This document shows, in pieces, positions 39,936 to 53,575 of a stretch of 64,000 nucleotides of DNA. The translations under genes were made by a program, and so were the position numbers. The number at the start of each line of letters is the position of its first letter. The stretch's first letter is position 1. The notes below the pieces were generated by a model. The model was not told the DNA's origin, ran no database searches, and was given only the letters and a program-made list of their open reading frames with translations. The DNA comes from Chionoecetes opilio (taxonomy: Eukaryota; Arthropoda; Malacostraca; Decapoda; Majidae): the NCBI GenBank assembly GCA_016584305.1, contig JACEEZ010011923.1, positions 1 through 64,000 on the forward strand, written 5' to 3'.

Positions 39936-41050
39936 CATATGAGGCGCGCCGCGGCAGTAGGGTACTATGCGCCGAAATCAATATTCGTCAGAAAACGCAG
40001 TTAAAGATTGGTAATGTTTGGGAATGATTATCTCAAGAACTGTTTGAGTTAAAATGAAGTGTTGTATATCAAATAAAAGCTGAGAAACTCAGCTTGCATT
40101 TGATGTAGAAAAAGATCTAATCACAAATTATTATTGGTAATGATTTTTTTTCTTTCTATTCGCCTATCCATGCGTAGACAGCTGAGTCTTGACTTCATTT
40201 CCCCCGCCCCTCTCCCTTCCCCTCAACCCTCCCACCCCACCCTCCATGCCTTTACTCGTACTCCATCAGCTCGTCCAGGTCATCGGGGTGGAGTCCTCGT
40301 CAGGTGGGACATCTTCGGTTAGGCCAACTGTGTGTGCGTCGATTATGTTGTTGTAGAAGGTTTGTTTGTTGACAGGCATGAGGTCGAGGAGGTACTGAAG
40401 GTCACGCACTTTTTCCTTTTTGAGGGGTAAGGGGCGGCTGTAGTGCTTGGGGAGGCGGGGGGCGGGGAGGTCAAACACCTTATGGGACCAGGCTGCCCGT
40501 CCCTTCTGCAGTCTGACCTTGGTGATGTTCTCGCTGTCAGCCTCGTAATCTGACTTCAGTAGGTAGCACTCACGGAACGCCAAACGCAGGAGGATTTTCA
40601 CTGGCACTATTGTCACTGCTGGAATAATCCATGATAATGGCGAAAGTAATGCGTAAATCCAGAGAAAGCACTCGTTGCTTTCTCTGCGTTGAGAGGGAAG
40701 GGAGGGAGGGAAGGAAGGCGGGGCTTAGGCGGCAGTGGTGGCGATCCGACGCTCTCATTGGCTCAACGCTCTGACGTCACGGAGTGCGTCTCGTCTCCCA
40801 TTGGCTGGTTGAGCGCGGTGTGGAGATAGTACCCTTCTGCCACGGCGCTCCCTGCCTGAATGTGTTCCAAGTAATCGAAGCAGAAAATCACTTTGTAAAC
40901 AATAGGACTTTCGACCTTATGGAAATGTCGGAAGAAGGATGCTAACTCCACCATCCTGTTGAGCGGGAATTCAGGTCTCTGTCGATGTAAAAATCTCATT
41001 TTTGGCCGGGGTGGCGGTTAGTACCCTTCTGCTGTGGCGCGCCTCATATG
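39936..41050 (-). mobile_element. 1115-bp TIR element with TTA target duplication
   Basis: Left end CATATGAGGCGCGCCGCGGC, right end the complement of CATATGAGGCGCGCCACAGC, continuing with GGGTACTA on both. TTA flanks each end (39933-39935 and 41051-41053). TTA fits the TWA preference of PIF/Harbinger, but the terminus is unusual. Part of the terminus (TAGTACCCTTCTGC) is repeated inside at 40827-40840. Confidence 0.8.
40266..40630 (-). CDS. Unrecognised basic protein of the TTA-flanked element
   Basis: A 116-residue frame on the minus strand, GC-rich and with more even codon use than its surroundings. It holds KGRAAWSHKVFDLPAPRLP and PLPLKKEKVRDLQYLLDLMP followed by FYNNIIDA. The first part is basic, the C-terminus acidic (PPDEDSTP). 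A neighbouring frame ends DDLDELMEYE just before the stop at about 40257, so a single-base shift near the 3' end is likely. Upstream, a short frame starts MDYSSSDNSASENPP (40636) and leads into GTGAGT, so splicing or a frameshift may join the two. No zinc finger or DDE motif is present. It may be a captured host gene or a second transposon protein. I do not recognise the family. Confidence 0.5.
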
Positions 41051-41157
41051 TTAAATGAATTTGAATAATCTTTTGATTTGAAAAAAACTATATAGAAGCA
41101 TGTACAAAAATTTATCTGTGAAGTCCACAGACTTCTGTGAAGTCCACAAAACATGTA

Positions 41158-41922
41158 CAGTCAAACCTCGATATAACGGACTAAAGGGGGGGAGTAGTGG
41201 TCCGTTAAAGCCGATTGTCCGTTATAGCGAGGATATTTTCCCAAGGGTGGAAAAATATATGAGAAAACGGAAAAATTGTGAAATAAATGAGAAATAATCA
41301 CATACACAACCAGATTGTGTAGCTATGTTGGGAGGTAAACAGTGACTGGCACTACATGCTGAATTTGGTCCTCTCCTACACGTGAAATAAATGAGAAAAA
41401 ATCACAAAACAACCAGACCGTTACCAGTCAAGCTCAAGCTCTAGTAAAAGGGTAAAAAACTACTCGCGGCAGATTCCCGTGGTTTCCCAAAAGGTATTGT
41501 TATTAAGATAATGCTCATTATTTATAATATATGGTTTTGTGAAGTGCAGTTCAACCGTGTCCTTTGGGTCGTGTAGCATCGTGCCCTTTAGATAAGGGTG
41601 TTTAGGGTGTTGAGGTACGGGGGAAGACACGGCCACGCCATAACACAAATAGTCCTATTTAAAAATAACCTTCCCCCCCACAAAATCCTGAAACACAGGC
41701 CCCTTTCCCTTATAATATTATATCTAATATGTGATACTAAAAACCCCTTTAAAAACCCAAAGCATTCCAAAGTAAAATGAAAAAAAATAAATTATGTTGA
41801 GTTGCCCAATTTGAGCGGCGAAAAGGGGTCCTAATATGAAAAAAGAAAAAAAAAAGTCACAAAATGGGTCCTTACATCCGAAGTCTTTTAAAAATCGGGG
41901 CCTTTTAATCGAGGTTTGACTG
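41158..41922 (+). mobile_element. AACGGAC-family element a (765 bp)
   Basis: Left terminus CAGTCAAACCTCGATATAAC, then GGACTAAAGGGGGG and GTCCGTTA repeats; right terminus ends ATCGAGGTTTGACTG. TA on both sides. The right half (from about 41640) is full of homopolymer changes compared with copies b and c. Confidence 0.88.
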
Positions 41923-42017
41923 TATTTTTTTCACAGGCACGGTTTTTTAATCCACAGGCCAACGGATCATAAAATTCAGTGTAGTTGCCAATTAAAAATC
42001 TTATTCCCCGAATTAGT

Positions 42018-42125
42018 GATTTGCGACGGAATCATAGAGAGAAGGCTTCTTAGTTTTTCTTTAAAAGGTAAAAAAACCATAGTTCCAATTGGTGGGGAAA
42101 TTTTTGGGTAGATGTAAAAATTTTA
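42018..42125 (-). repeat. Recurrent 105-bp module, diverged copy
   Basis: GTGATTTGCGACGGAATC, AAAGGTAAAAAAACCATAG, CCAATTGGTGGGG: same order as 22163-22275. Confidence 0.7.
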
Positions 42126-42475
42126 CCATTATTTCTTAAATTTTTTTTTTCCCATAAGCCACCATGGGACATGGTGCTTACGTCTTTCTTTTTTTAAAAT
42201 TTTAATTCTTTTTTCAGATGGTTGTTAAAATTTAAAATATAAACCATCATTTACATTGCTTTTATGGGCTTTTTTATCATGAAATACAGCAAAAAAGGTA
42301 AAAACAAGGTCTTTATATGGGGGCTGGAACGGATTAATCCTTTTATATTGTTTTTTATTGAAAAATGTGTTTGGGGGTTTTAGAACTACAGGAAAACCCT
42401 CTTTAACCGGCATTTAAAAAAACGGCACAAATCGACCAGGCATTAATTAAGATAATTTTAAAAAACTGAAAAAAT
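42126..42475. other. Homopolymer-rich AT DNA, no gene
   Basis: Many T and A runs; nothing recognised. Confidence 0.4.
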
Positions 42476-43245
42476 GGGCAAAAATTTAGTGGGCAAGGCT
42501 GTGGTCTACACAACCCCCTTTCCCACTCTACCTCCTCCTCTCCCGTCATCCCGACCCCTTACGGGGCCCGTCCACACCATCCAGGGCCCTTCACCTTTCC
42601 CAAAACGAGGGGTGGGGGATGCCTTCCGGTCTTTCCCTCCCACGCTGGTATCCCGGGGAAACGAGGTGGCTGATTCTTGCCAGGATGGCCTTAACAGATG
42701 AAAAACACGACACCCTTTCCCTCTCCCTCTCCGCGGCCAAACGCCTGACCCCCCGGGTCTGCCGCTCCACGGGAATAACAACTCGCGATGCCCTCCAATC
42801 CCTCCATGGGCCAATACCGCAGTGACTCTTCCCCCCAGCCGTGGATACAAAAAAACCCCCGGCTCCCGGGATGTCACTCTCCCCCCGCCTCCCGGGGGCC
42901 CCGCACTCACAGCTCCCTGCATCCCCTCCGTCTGTCCCCTGACCCCATTTGCCCTTGGTGCATAAAATTTTCCGGAGACTCTGAACCTTTCTGTGCAGTG
43001 TCCGCACTTCCATCACACCGTGTAGTGTACAGTCTCAACTCCTCGCCTGAACGTCAATCCTTTGACCTGCCCCCCCTGCTGGCGGGGGCGGGCGTTCCCC
43101 CCTCTCGGCAACACGCCGTCTCCGCCTCACCTGTGCCTTCCTGAGGGAAGACAGGTAAACTACCGCGCCTGTGATAGCATAAAGGGACATCACCGGGTCA
43201 TAGTGTTCCCCGAGGGACCTCGCAGCCCTAAAACAAAAACAACAA
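42476..43245 (+). pseudogene. I-type LINE 3' fragment (decayed copy)
   Basis: Parallels 17300-18060 of the main LINE: CCCACGCTGGTATCCC, the GNEVADS-type RNase H end, AKRLTPRVCRSTG, CPWCIKFSGDSE and the 3' UTR with TGTGCCTTCCTGAGG and GTGATAGCAT. The main copy has a poly-A insertion at the RNase H/C-terminal junction; this one has none, so it shows the empty site. Homology passes between frames every 50-100 bp, mostly at homopolymers (CCCC, GGGG, AAAA). Coding only in ancestry. Confidence 0.85.
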
Positions 43246-43424
43246 AAACCCCCAAAAAACCACAGTATTTATTGGGATTTTGGGGATTCCATAAGATAAC
43301 TCTCAAAAAAAAAAGGCAAAATGTTACCCGGCATGCGCTCCCCCCCGGGGGTCCCGGAAAAACGGGTTCTCCTGATTCAGTTTTAGAACAACTTTTGGGA
43401 ACGAATTATGCGAAAACCGAGGGC

Positions 43425-43458
<34 letters not shown>

Positions 43459-43514
43459 AATAATAAAATTTTAATAAAATAATATTAAAAATATATAATA
43501 TATATATATATATA
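43246..43514. repeat. A-rich tail region and (TA)n tracts
   Basis: The A-rich end of the LINE copy, then TATATA runs at 43425-43460 and 43492-43514. Confidence 0.7.
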
Positions 43515-46024
43515 CCGTTTTCGGCGCAAAAGACCACCTCCGCATAAGACGCACCCCTATTTTACAAAGAGGTTTTTTTGAGAAAAAAAAATATTGGGGT
43601 TTTTTTTGAGGGGAAATTTTTGTTTTCGAAAAAATTATAAAGTTATTAAAAAAAAAAGGATTTGTGGGGGAAAGCAAATGATATGACATGTACCTAAATA
43701 AATATTACAATGCAATGAATTGAATGAAAAATTTGCTAGTTAAAATGTAAAGAAAGATGTACCAAAATCGGGCATAAATGTAATATATTGCACGAGCCCC
43801 CCAATTATTTCAATATTTGTACCTATGACATTTGCTTAGTTTTAAATTTTTAGGTAGCCTTTTTTTGCTTTTCTCTATGTTTAGACTGGAAAATTTGCAG
43901 TATAGATATTGTATTTTTTGGGAGTAGGCTTTCAAAAGTCCTAAGACTCTTACCAAAAACCCCTCGGTAGCTTTTTTCATTCTGAGTATTTTGGCCCCCT
44001 TTTCCCCTGGCGCAATTTAATAAAAGGGTTTCACGTGAACCGAAAATCTACCCTTACTTCACCAGAAAGTTAAGTTGGTTAAATCGATTGGTTTGGGTTT
44101 TGAAAAGAGGTTTATTTTTTGTAAAAGATGATTAGGAAATAACGAAATTACAATAAAAATGGCAGGTGAAGGTAGCAACGTTTGGGGGCGGACCTGGAGG
44201 GCAGGTTGCTCCCCCACATACACAATATAAACAAACATTTATTTCCCCCAAAAAAGCGAAACCAGATTAATTCAAAAAAAACCCTCAAAATTTCGGGGGA
44301 CTTAAGTTTTTGGCCCGAAACGGTGGTTGTCCAATAACAAAATTCAAAGAATTTTATAACCTGTAAGGTAAACCTTCTACCTTGTTGTTATTTTTGTAAT
44401 TGTTGAAGGGCACCGTTTCCGATCGCGATATTTTCACGGGGTTTTCACCTACGAAAACTTCACAGTCGCGGGGTTTTTAGTTTCTTTAGGGGGAAAGGGA
44501 CAGGTGAAGGCTGGTTTCCACTCTGAAAAACGGCACGTTCCCTATCCGTGCCTTGTATTCACAGTATTCTCAGGTTCCCCTATTTTCAGCAGTTCCTGCT
44601 CACCCTCAAGCAGCATGGGTTGCCTCAGAGGCTTGCTTGAAGAAAATTTCATTAATAGCATTTCTGTCGGAGAAGAGAGGGGTGAAATCTAAAGACATTG
44701 TTTTGGGTACATAAAACCTTGAAAAACGACAATTTTCGCACGGCACAGTCTCATTACGTTAAAATATTCTTCCCAAAAACCGTTACATGACAACAGTGAT
44801 TTTGGGGCCCTGACGGTGTCACCGTTTATGTAAAAATCTATTGTTTGAATGTAAGAAATTCAACAAGTGATGAACGGGCCCCGTCACCAATTTCACCCTG
44901 ATGGTAGGTGTGATTCGGCCTTGAGGGGGACCGTGTGGCGCCGTGAGGGGTCTTCGTCTTTGGGAAACTTTTTCCCCTCTACAGGGACGGTACCCTTCGC
45001 CTTTTTACTAGCACTTTTCATACAGTTTCCTTATCCGTAGAGGTAAAAGGGGGAGGATTGAGGGCGAGGTGGTACAAAAGGGCCCATGCTGTCTCCTATC
45101 CACCTTGCTTTTCCACGTAGCGGCGCTAACAACCATGAATACCACCGCATCGGCTTAGGGCCCGCCCCCCGTCCCCGGGACCAGGGTTAGAAGGCCCGGG
45201 GGGGACCCACGCTGACCCCTTGTCCTCGCCCAACAAATTTAAAACCAGCCAGGTAATTCAAGCACCAAAAGGACACACAGAGACCACAGCCCCCGCACCT
45301 CTTGTCCCAGTTGTACAATGACTCGCTGTCCCCAAATAAACTAAAAGCCACGTGCCCTTTTCCATCCTTGTGGTTTAGACAGACTCCCAAATATACACAT
45401 CCCTCTCACGCTCACACTCCTTCAAATAAAATTTAACCACCTCTTTGTTTCACTATTCCATTTATCAAATATCATTTCCCCGAAAATTCCCCAAAATATT
45501 TTTTGCCCCCCTTTTATCATCCATTTCAAAATGTTGTGCAACTTGTGTGGCCCGATTTAATGGGGTTAAGGGTCATCTAATATGCGGGGTGTTTGTCTTT
45601 TCCCTGGGGGCGGGGAGGAGTCTGAGCGGTAATGACCCATGGTGGGTGCGCGGAGGGCGTCGCCGAGACGTTTTATCAGACGTTTTACAATGGAGAGCAG
45701 CAGAGGGGGATTAATGATGTTTACATCTGACACGGCCATCTTGGCAGCAACAATCGCTATCTTGTTGCCCCAGCTCTTATTTTCTCTTAAACTCCAACCT
45801 TTTCTTAGTATTATGCATTACTGTTGATAACACAGCTACAAATTTGTGCTCAGTGAACTACTGCTCAACACAGATAACTCCAGACCCCTTTAGTAATATA
45901 CCACCGGCTGTTCTGCATTCTCTGCCCGACCTCTCATGCGCTAATATGGCCGCATTAGACGCAGGGTGAACTTTTCATTCCTTTTTAAGGGAAAAAAGTG
46001 CGTCTTATGCGCCGGCAAATACGG
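43515..46024. mobile_element. AAGACGC-family-like element, 2510 bp
   Basis: The left end CCGTTTTCGGCGC..CGCATAAGACGCACC and the right end GTGCGTCTTATGCGCCGGC..AAATACGG are diverged inverted repeats, embedded in (TA)n. Long for a non-autonomous element, yet no transposase is readable. Much of the interior has suspicious homopolymers. Short frames at 44504-44692, 45187-45390 and 45445-45714 have no motif. Confidence 0.65.
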
Positions 46025-46106
<82 letters not shown>

Positions 46107-46107
46107 G
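46025..46107. repeat. (TA)n tract
   Basis: About 40 TA units between two elements. Confidence 0.97.
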
Positions 46108-46116
46108 TAAGCCCTA

Positions 46117-46205
46117 CATACAAACCTCGACTTCCCGGACCTCGATTTTCCGGATATCGGATTTGCCGGACAAAATCTGAGGTCCGAGGATATGTCAGTC
46201 TCGGA

Positions 46206-46242
<37 letters not shown>

Positions 46243-46683
46243 GTTGAAATGCCTGGTCCTGTTCGTAAATTGACCAAGTTGTCCGGCGGTCCGAGCATCT
46301 CCTGTCACCCCTGGTCAGTGTCCGCGCCTCCCGCCAGGTGGCAGCATGCTCAGCGGTCGTATTGTTTACATTTGGGCACACAACATTCACGGTTCACCTG
46401 CACAGCCTCCGTTAGTCCCCTGACCCCCACTGCCCCTGGTGCAGGAACGTCTCTTGAGACTATTGAACACTTTCTGCTGCCTCCTGCCAGGTGGCTGCAT
46501 GCTCAGCGGACGTATAAGTCCGCGGCGGGGTAGTTGATATTGTCGGTTGCCGGACAGTAAATACTAGAGTAGGAAAAACGTCATTTTTTTTTTTTTTTTT
46601 TTTTTTTAAACTTGCGATTTCCGGACTTTTGAGGTTCCCGGACCAGTGCTCCCCCCTATTAGTCCGGGAAATCGAGGTTTGTG
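46117..46683 (-). mobile_element. CCCGGAC-family element a (567 bp)
   Basis: Ends CATACAAACCTCGACTTCCC and GGGAAATCGAGGTTTGTG, TA on both sides. CCGGAC/GTCCGG recurs in both ends. The interior carries a segment of about 110 bp of the I-type LINE 3' coding end, here sense. Poly-T at 46208-46239 and 46585-46607. Confidence 0.88.
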
Positions 46684-46699
46684 TATATATATATATATA

Positions 46700-47472
46700 C
46701 AGGGAGGTCCCGAAGATACGAGCAGTTAGGTTCCACCTGGCATACTCGTAAAGCGAAATCTCGTATAACGAAACACATAACTAATGGTAAAATATAGGTT
46801 TGGTTCCAGGACCCCATCAATTAAAAAAGAAAAGAAAAAAAAGAAGATGTTTTTCAAGCTAAAATAAACTATAGCAAACACAACAAACACACAGCGTCTA
46901 TATTACCCACACTGTACTACCTATTCTGTAGAAAAAGCATTCTGAAAGAGAAAATAGCACACAAAATAACATAACTGCACATTAATTAAACTTAAAATAT
47001 GCATAACAAGCAAAAAAGACGTTGTACTGTTGGGGACGCCGCGTGATACAAGAGAAGGTAGTGTAGAGGTCCCAAGGTTGGGGCCGCACACCTGCTAATT
47101 ACCCCTAAAGGTCAGGCTGCGCCATATGCTTAATTACCCTTCAGGTCACGCCTTGCTAGGGGTGACCTGACTGCGGTCCCAAGGTTGGGGCCGCACACCT
47201 GCTAATTACCCCTAAATGTCAGGCCGCGCCATATGCTTAATCACCCTTCAGGTCACGGCTTGCTAGGGGTGACCTCACTGGGGTCAACCAAATCCCCCTT
47301 TGTCCAGCCCGGGAGTGGTAGGGAGCGCATTTTGAACTTGATAATTTTACTCACCCCAGTTTGAATGTCGTATCATTGGATTTTTGATCTCGTATATTGA
47401 AAATAGACCCTAATTTACACATCTCGTATCATCGGATTCTCGTATACCGAATGTTCGTATAACGGGACCTCC

Positions 47473-47475
<3 letters not shown>
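46700..47475 (-). mobile_element. TACGAG-family element F (776 bp)
   Basis: Canonical ends, set in (TA)n on both sides, with internal direct repeats. Confidence 0.93.
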
Positions 47476-47505
<30 letters not shown>

Positions 47506-47507
<2 letters not shown>

Positions 47508-48286
47508 GTATTTTACGGCTTATAAGACGCTGCAGCTTGGAAGACACACCTGGATTTTGGAAAGAAATTTCCAAGAAAGAAAAAAAAATAAACAGACCAC
47601 CAAAACTGTTGTCTGATATACAGTCATTTTCACACAAGAACACGCTCACTATTCATTATCTTTATTCAGCACTGCTCATCAGCCATTTTTATTTTCTAGC
47701 TTGAATGCGATAGTATAAGTAAATCGTCATGTTGGCTGGCTGAACATAAAGACGCAGGTCGGACGGCGGGAGTGAAACAAACCCGACCGCGGTGGTGTGC
47801 AGCTGCGTGCCTGCCGTGCCGATCAGCTGAGTCTGGCTTTGTAGTCCTGAGTGTAAACACCTCTCATGTCCTCCTGTGCCTCACTACGTTGCCTGCCTCC
47901 TGTGCCTCACCACGTATTGTTTGAATTTTCCTGTATGCGTGTAGTATTTGTGATGGCTGCTTGTACATAAGTGTACAAACTTTCATCTAATGTAACCAAG
48001 TTCGTTATACATGGAATGGCTGTTGGCGCAAATCTGCCGAGGCGGAATGGCTCCCGCCAGTACCGGAGTAAACATCACAGAGTGAAGACATATTAGTTGA
48101 TTTGAATGTCTTTTGGTATTCGAAATAGGTACTTGTAACAGTTAAGTACTGAGGTTACATCATATAAGAGGCTGAATTGAATAGCTACCTAAGCTAAACT
48201 CCTACAACATTCGTCTTGGAAGACGCATGAGTGTTTTCCAGGGTATTTTTTAGGGAAAAATGTGCATCATATAAGCTGTAAAATAC

Positions 48287-48288
<2 letters not shown>
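47506..48288. mobile_element. AAGACGC-family element (783 bp)
   Basis: Ends CCGTATTTTACGGCTTATAA (then GACGC) and TATAAGCTGTAAAATACGG, within (TA)n. No ORF with a motif. A piece of this family's end also lies inside both TTTCGCG elements (about 25160-25218 and 36668-36725). Confidence 0.85.

Positions 48289-48327
<39 letters not shown>
48289..48327. repeat. (TA)n tract
   Basis: Separates the AAGACGC and AACGGAC elements. Confidence 0.95.
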
Positions 48328-48801
48328 CAGTCGACCCTCGATTTAACGGACTAAAAGGGGGGAGAAGTGGTCCGTTAAAGCCGTTTGTCCGTTACTGCGA
48401 GGGGATTTTCCCAAGGGTGTGAAAATATAGGAAAAAACACAGGAAAAATTGTGAAATAAATAAGAAATAATCACCTAAACACAACCAGACAGTGTAGCTA
48501 TGTTGGGAGGTAAACAGTGACTGGCGCTACATGCTGGATTTGGCACACTCCTCCACGCTGTGAAATAAATGAGAAATAATCACCTAAACACAACCAGACC
48601 GCGTGGCTATGTTGGGAGGTAAACAGTGACTGACGCTAGATGCTGGATTTGGCACACTCGCCCACGACTACTCGGGACTGGTATTAGGAGAGGTAGTAAG
48701 TCTGCAGGCTCGCTCATTACTGCTTGTTATGCTATGAAATATCATCATTCTAGGTGAATGTAGACGTATAACTGCATTTTAATGGCTATTATTCATATAT
48801 A

Positions 48802-49328
48802 CACACAACCCTCGTTTTCCCGGACTAATAGGGGAGAGCACTGGTCCGGGAACCGCAAAAGTCCGGGAATCGCAACTGTCCGAGGCCATTACCCACCCCC
48901 AGACGTTTATCCTACTCTAGTATTTACTGTCTGGCAACCGCCAATATCAACTACCCCGCCGCGGACTTTTACATCCGTTGAGCATGCTGCCACCTGGCGG
49001 GAGGCAGCAGAAAGTGTTCAATAAACGCAGAAACGTTCCCGCACCAGGGGCAGTGGGGGTCAGGGGACTGACGGAGGCGGTGCAGGTGAACCGTGAGTGT
49101 CGTGTGCCCAAATGTAAACAATACGACCGCTAAGCATGCTGCCACCTGGCGGGAGGCGCGGACACTGACCAGGGGCGACAGGAGACGCTCGGACCGCCGG
49201 ACAACTTTGTCAATTTACGGACTGGACCAGGCATTTGTCCGGGACTCTGACATATACCCGCACTTCGGATTTTGTCCGGCAAATCCGATATCCGGGAAAT
49301 GGAGGTCCGGGAAAACGAGGGTTGTGTG
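48802..49328 (+). mobile_element. CCCGGAC-family element b (527 bp), nested
   Basis: CACACAACCCTCGTTTTCCC...GGGAAAACGAGGGTTGTGTG with TA flanks. Carries the LINE-derived segment (49020-49130) in antisense. Confidence 0.92.
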
Positions 49329-49492
49329 TATAAGTAAAGATGAAAATACAAGCAAAGCACTCATCCACGCCTGCCAGGGCGGCTGTGGCAGCAGCAGTGT
49401 TGTCGTTAGCTTTAGACATGTAAGACACATGTAGGGCTACACTCTGAGGAACTTTCACGTGTTGTCGAAAATGTATTAGTCCTTCCCTATCC

Positions 49493-50145
49493 TAAAGCCG
49501 CTGTCACACGAGCAACTTTTCCGGTAATATTCAGCTGGCAATATTCACCCAAGGCAATATCTTGCAGTGTTTTGGTCACACGGACTTTCTTCACAAAGCT
49601 AGCCGAGTTTTAACGCCAATTTTGGCTTCTCTTTTTAATCGGTGCGGGAGCCAAGCCGTATCTGTAGAAGCATCTTTGGAAAAATAGGGATATATAGGGA
49701 GAAACTGGAGAAAGAAACGGGAGAAATGTTATGGCGCCACCAGTGAGCAACAATAAGATTGCTCCAGTATCCCCTAAAAAGGTAGACAGCCAACAAAGCA
49801 AAACAAAGAAAATAGAAAACCATCCCTAACTCATGAACATTTTCCTAAGTGTATTATATCCTTCAAAATGTTTTAAAAAATGTACAAGACTTCACAATTT
49901 GTATTGTAATCGGTTCTTGCCACTATGTAGGTGTTTATTTTAGCTTCTGTATATTGAATTAGAGCGTGCATTAAAAATTAATGTCAAATAATATCCGTTG
50001 GTGGAAGGAATTTCAGCAATTTGATTGCCGAGAAAGACCGACATGTCGGTCTTCAAAAAACAGGGCAATTATAGCTGAGTTTGGGCCGCGTTTGTGTTGC
50101 CGGCTAAATATTGCCAGAAAAGTTGCTCGTATGACCGCGGCTTTA
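49493..50145. mobile_element. Nested TIR element (about 650 bp)
   Basis: Left AAAGCCGCTGTCACACGAGC and the complement of the right AAAGCCGCGGTCATACGAGC match over about 28 bp. The flanks read TA, but the exact limit is ambiguous by two bases. It truncates the pogo-like reading frame at 50150. A related single end (AAAGGCGCCGTCACACTAGC) lies at 50488. Confidence 0.75.
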
Positions 50146-50149
50146 CTTG

Positions 50150-50348
50150 CATCAACATTGAATGTCACAGCATATTCTCTGAGTTTGTCCTTAGACTTGC
50201 GAATATCACTCACTGTTTGTTTCTTTACTCCACACTCATCACACATCCGGGCGACAGATACATGATTCTTCTTAATATGTTCTAATTTCTCTGCAATACT
50301 TAGATTCACATGCTTTCTTTTACCACTTCCCTTCTCTTTCGATTTCAT
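50150..50348 (-). pseudogene. pogo/Tigger-like transposase N-terminus (truncated)
   Basis: The ATG at 50348 (minus) starts MKSKEKGSGKRKHVNLS. The following IAEKLEHIKKN and MCDECGVKKQTVSDIRKSKD form the helix-turn-helix of the CENP-B N-terminal (psq-type) domain that binds transposon ends in pogo and Tigger transposases. About 66 residues are present; homology stops where the nested element begins. The DDE catalytic domain is missing. Its place inside an AACGGAC element links that TA-targeting family to the pogo branch of Tc1/mariner. Confidence 0.82.
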
Positions 50349-51100
50349 AATAACTTCACTGCACTGAACAAGTCTAAATAAGCATAAAAAACACCGAAAA
50401 ATGGACGAACACAGCTTAAACTGAGCTTGTAAACATGCGCTCCAACTGTCATTTGCATGTACTATGCGCTCCGACTGGCGGACACTTAAAGGCGCCGTCA
50501 CACTAGCACTTTTTCCATCGTTGTCAGCGTATGAGTCTGACGAGTTCCGACGAGCCAACCTTGAACGCATCCATGCACGTTTTTAGCTAGTTATGCTTGT
50601 CTACGATTGACAATATACATAAGTAAGTGTATAGCAGCGATAGCCTGCCTGGGTGTCGGAGCCATGTTTGTTTACCATCGACGAAAATAGTGCAGGCGAA
50701 CAGCTGCGTGTGTGTGAAGGTTTGCAGTCTCCCGGGGTAGACATTTTGGCTAACACTAGAGAAGAGGAGAGGAGAGGAGCTACGAAGCGAAACTTAAGAA
50801 AAAGAGGTCATAAGAAGAAGTCAAAAAATTGTAATACGTACTAATATTCACTATTTTAACCCACATACACACCTTCTACAACTAAATCACTAGCAACACA
50901 GGCTCCTACCTTATATATCTTAATATCTGATACATTAAAACTCCTTAAAACCCAAGCATTCCAAAATAAAACAACAAAAAATTATGTTGAGTTGACGATT
51001 CGAGAGGCGATAAGCAGTCTGATACGCCATTCTTGCCCGCAAATTTGTCTTGCGAATGGAATCCGTTAAATCCGAAGTCCATTAAATCGAGGGTCGACTG

Positions 51101-51115
51101 TATATATATATAATA
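51101..51115. repeat. Short (TA)n tract
   Basis: TATATATATATAATA between two elements. Confidence 0.9.
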
Positions 51116-53383
<2,268 letters not shown>

Positions 53384-53575
53384 TATATATATATGTATAT
53401 CCTTATACATATATACTGGAATACAGTTAAACCCTTATAACTCAGCACGATAGGGGCTCTGGCCCTTGCCGAGTTATTCAATGTGCCGAGTTATGCAATG
53501 TCCTCCTCTGATATGGGTAAAAAAAAAAAAAAAAAAAAAATGTAAATACAGTACTGTAAAAGCATAAAAACTACA

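Larger units (their letters stand above)
48328..51100. mobile_element. AACGGAC-family element b (2773 bp, with nested inserts)
   Basis: Ends CAGTCGACCCTCGATTTAAC and ATCGAGGGTCGACTG with TA flanks. It contains a CCCGGAC element (48802-49328), another TIR element (49493-50145) and a pogo-like transposase start (50150-50348, minus). Repeated blocks of about 100 bp at 48480-48560 and 48580-48670 (CACAACCAGAC, GGGAGGTAAACAGTGACTG). Confidence 0.88.
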
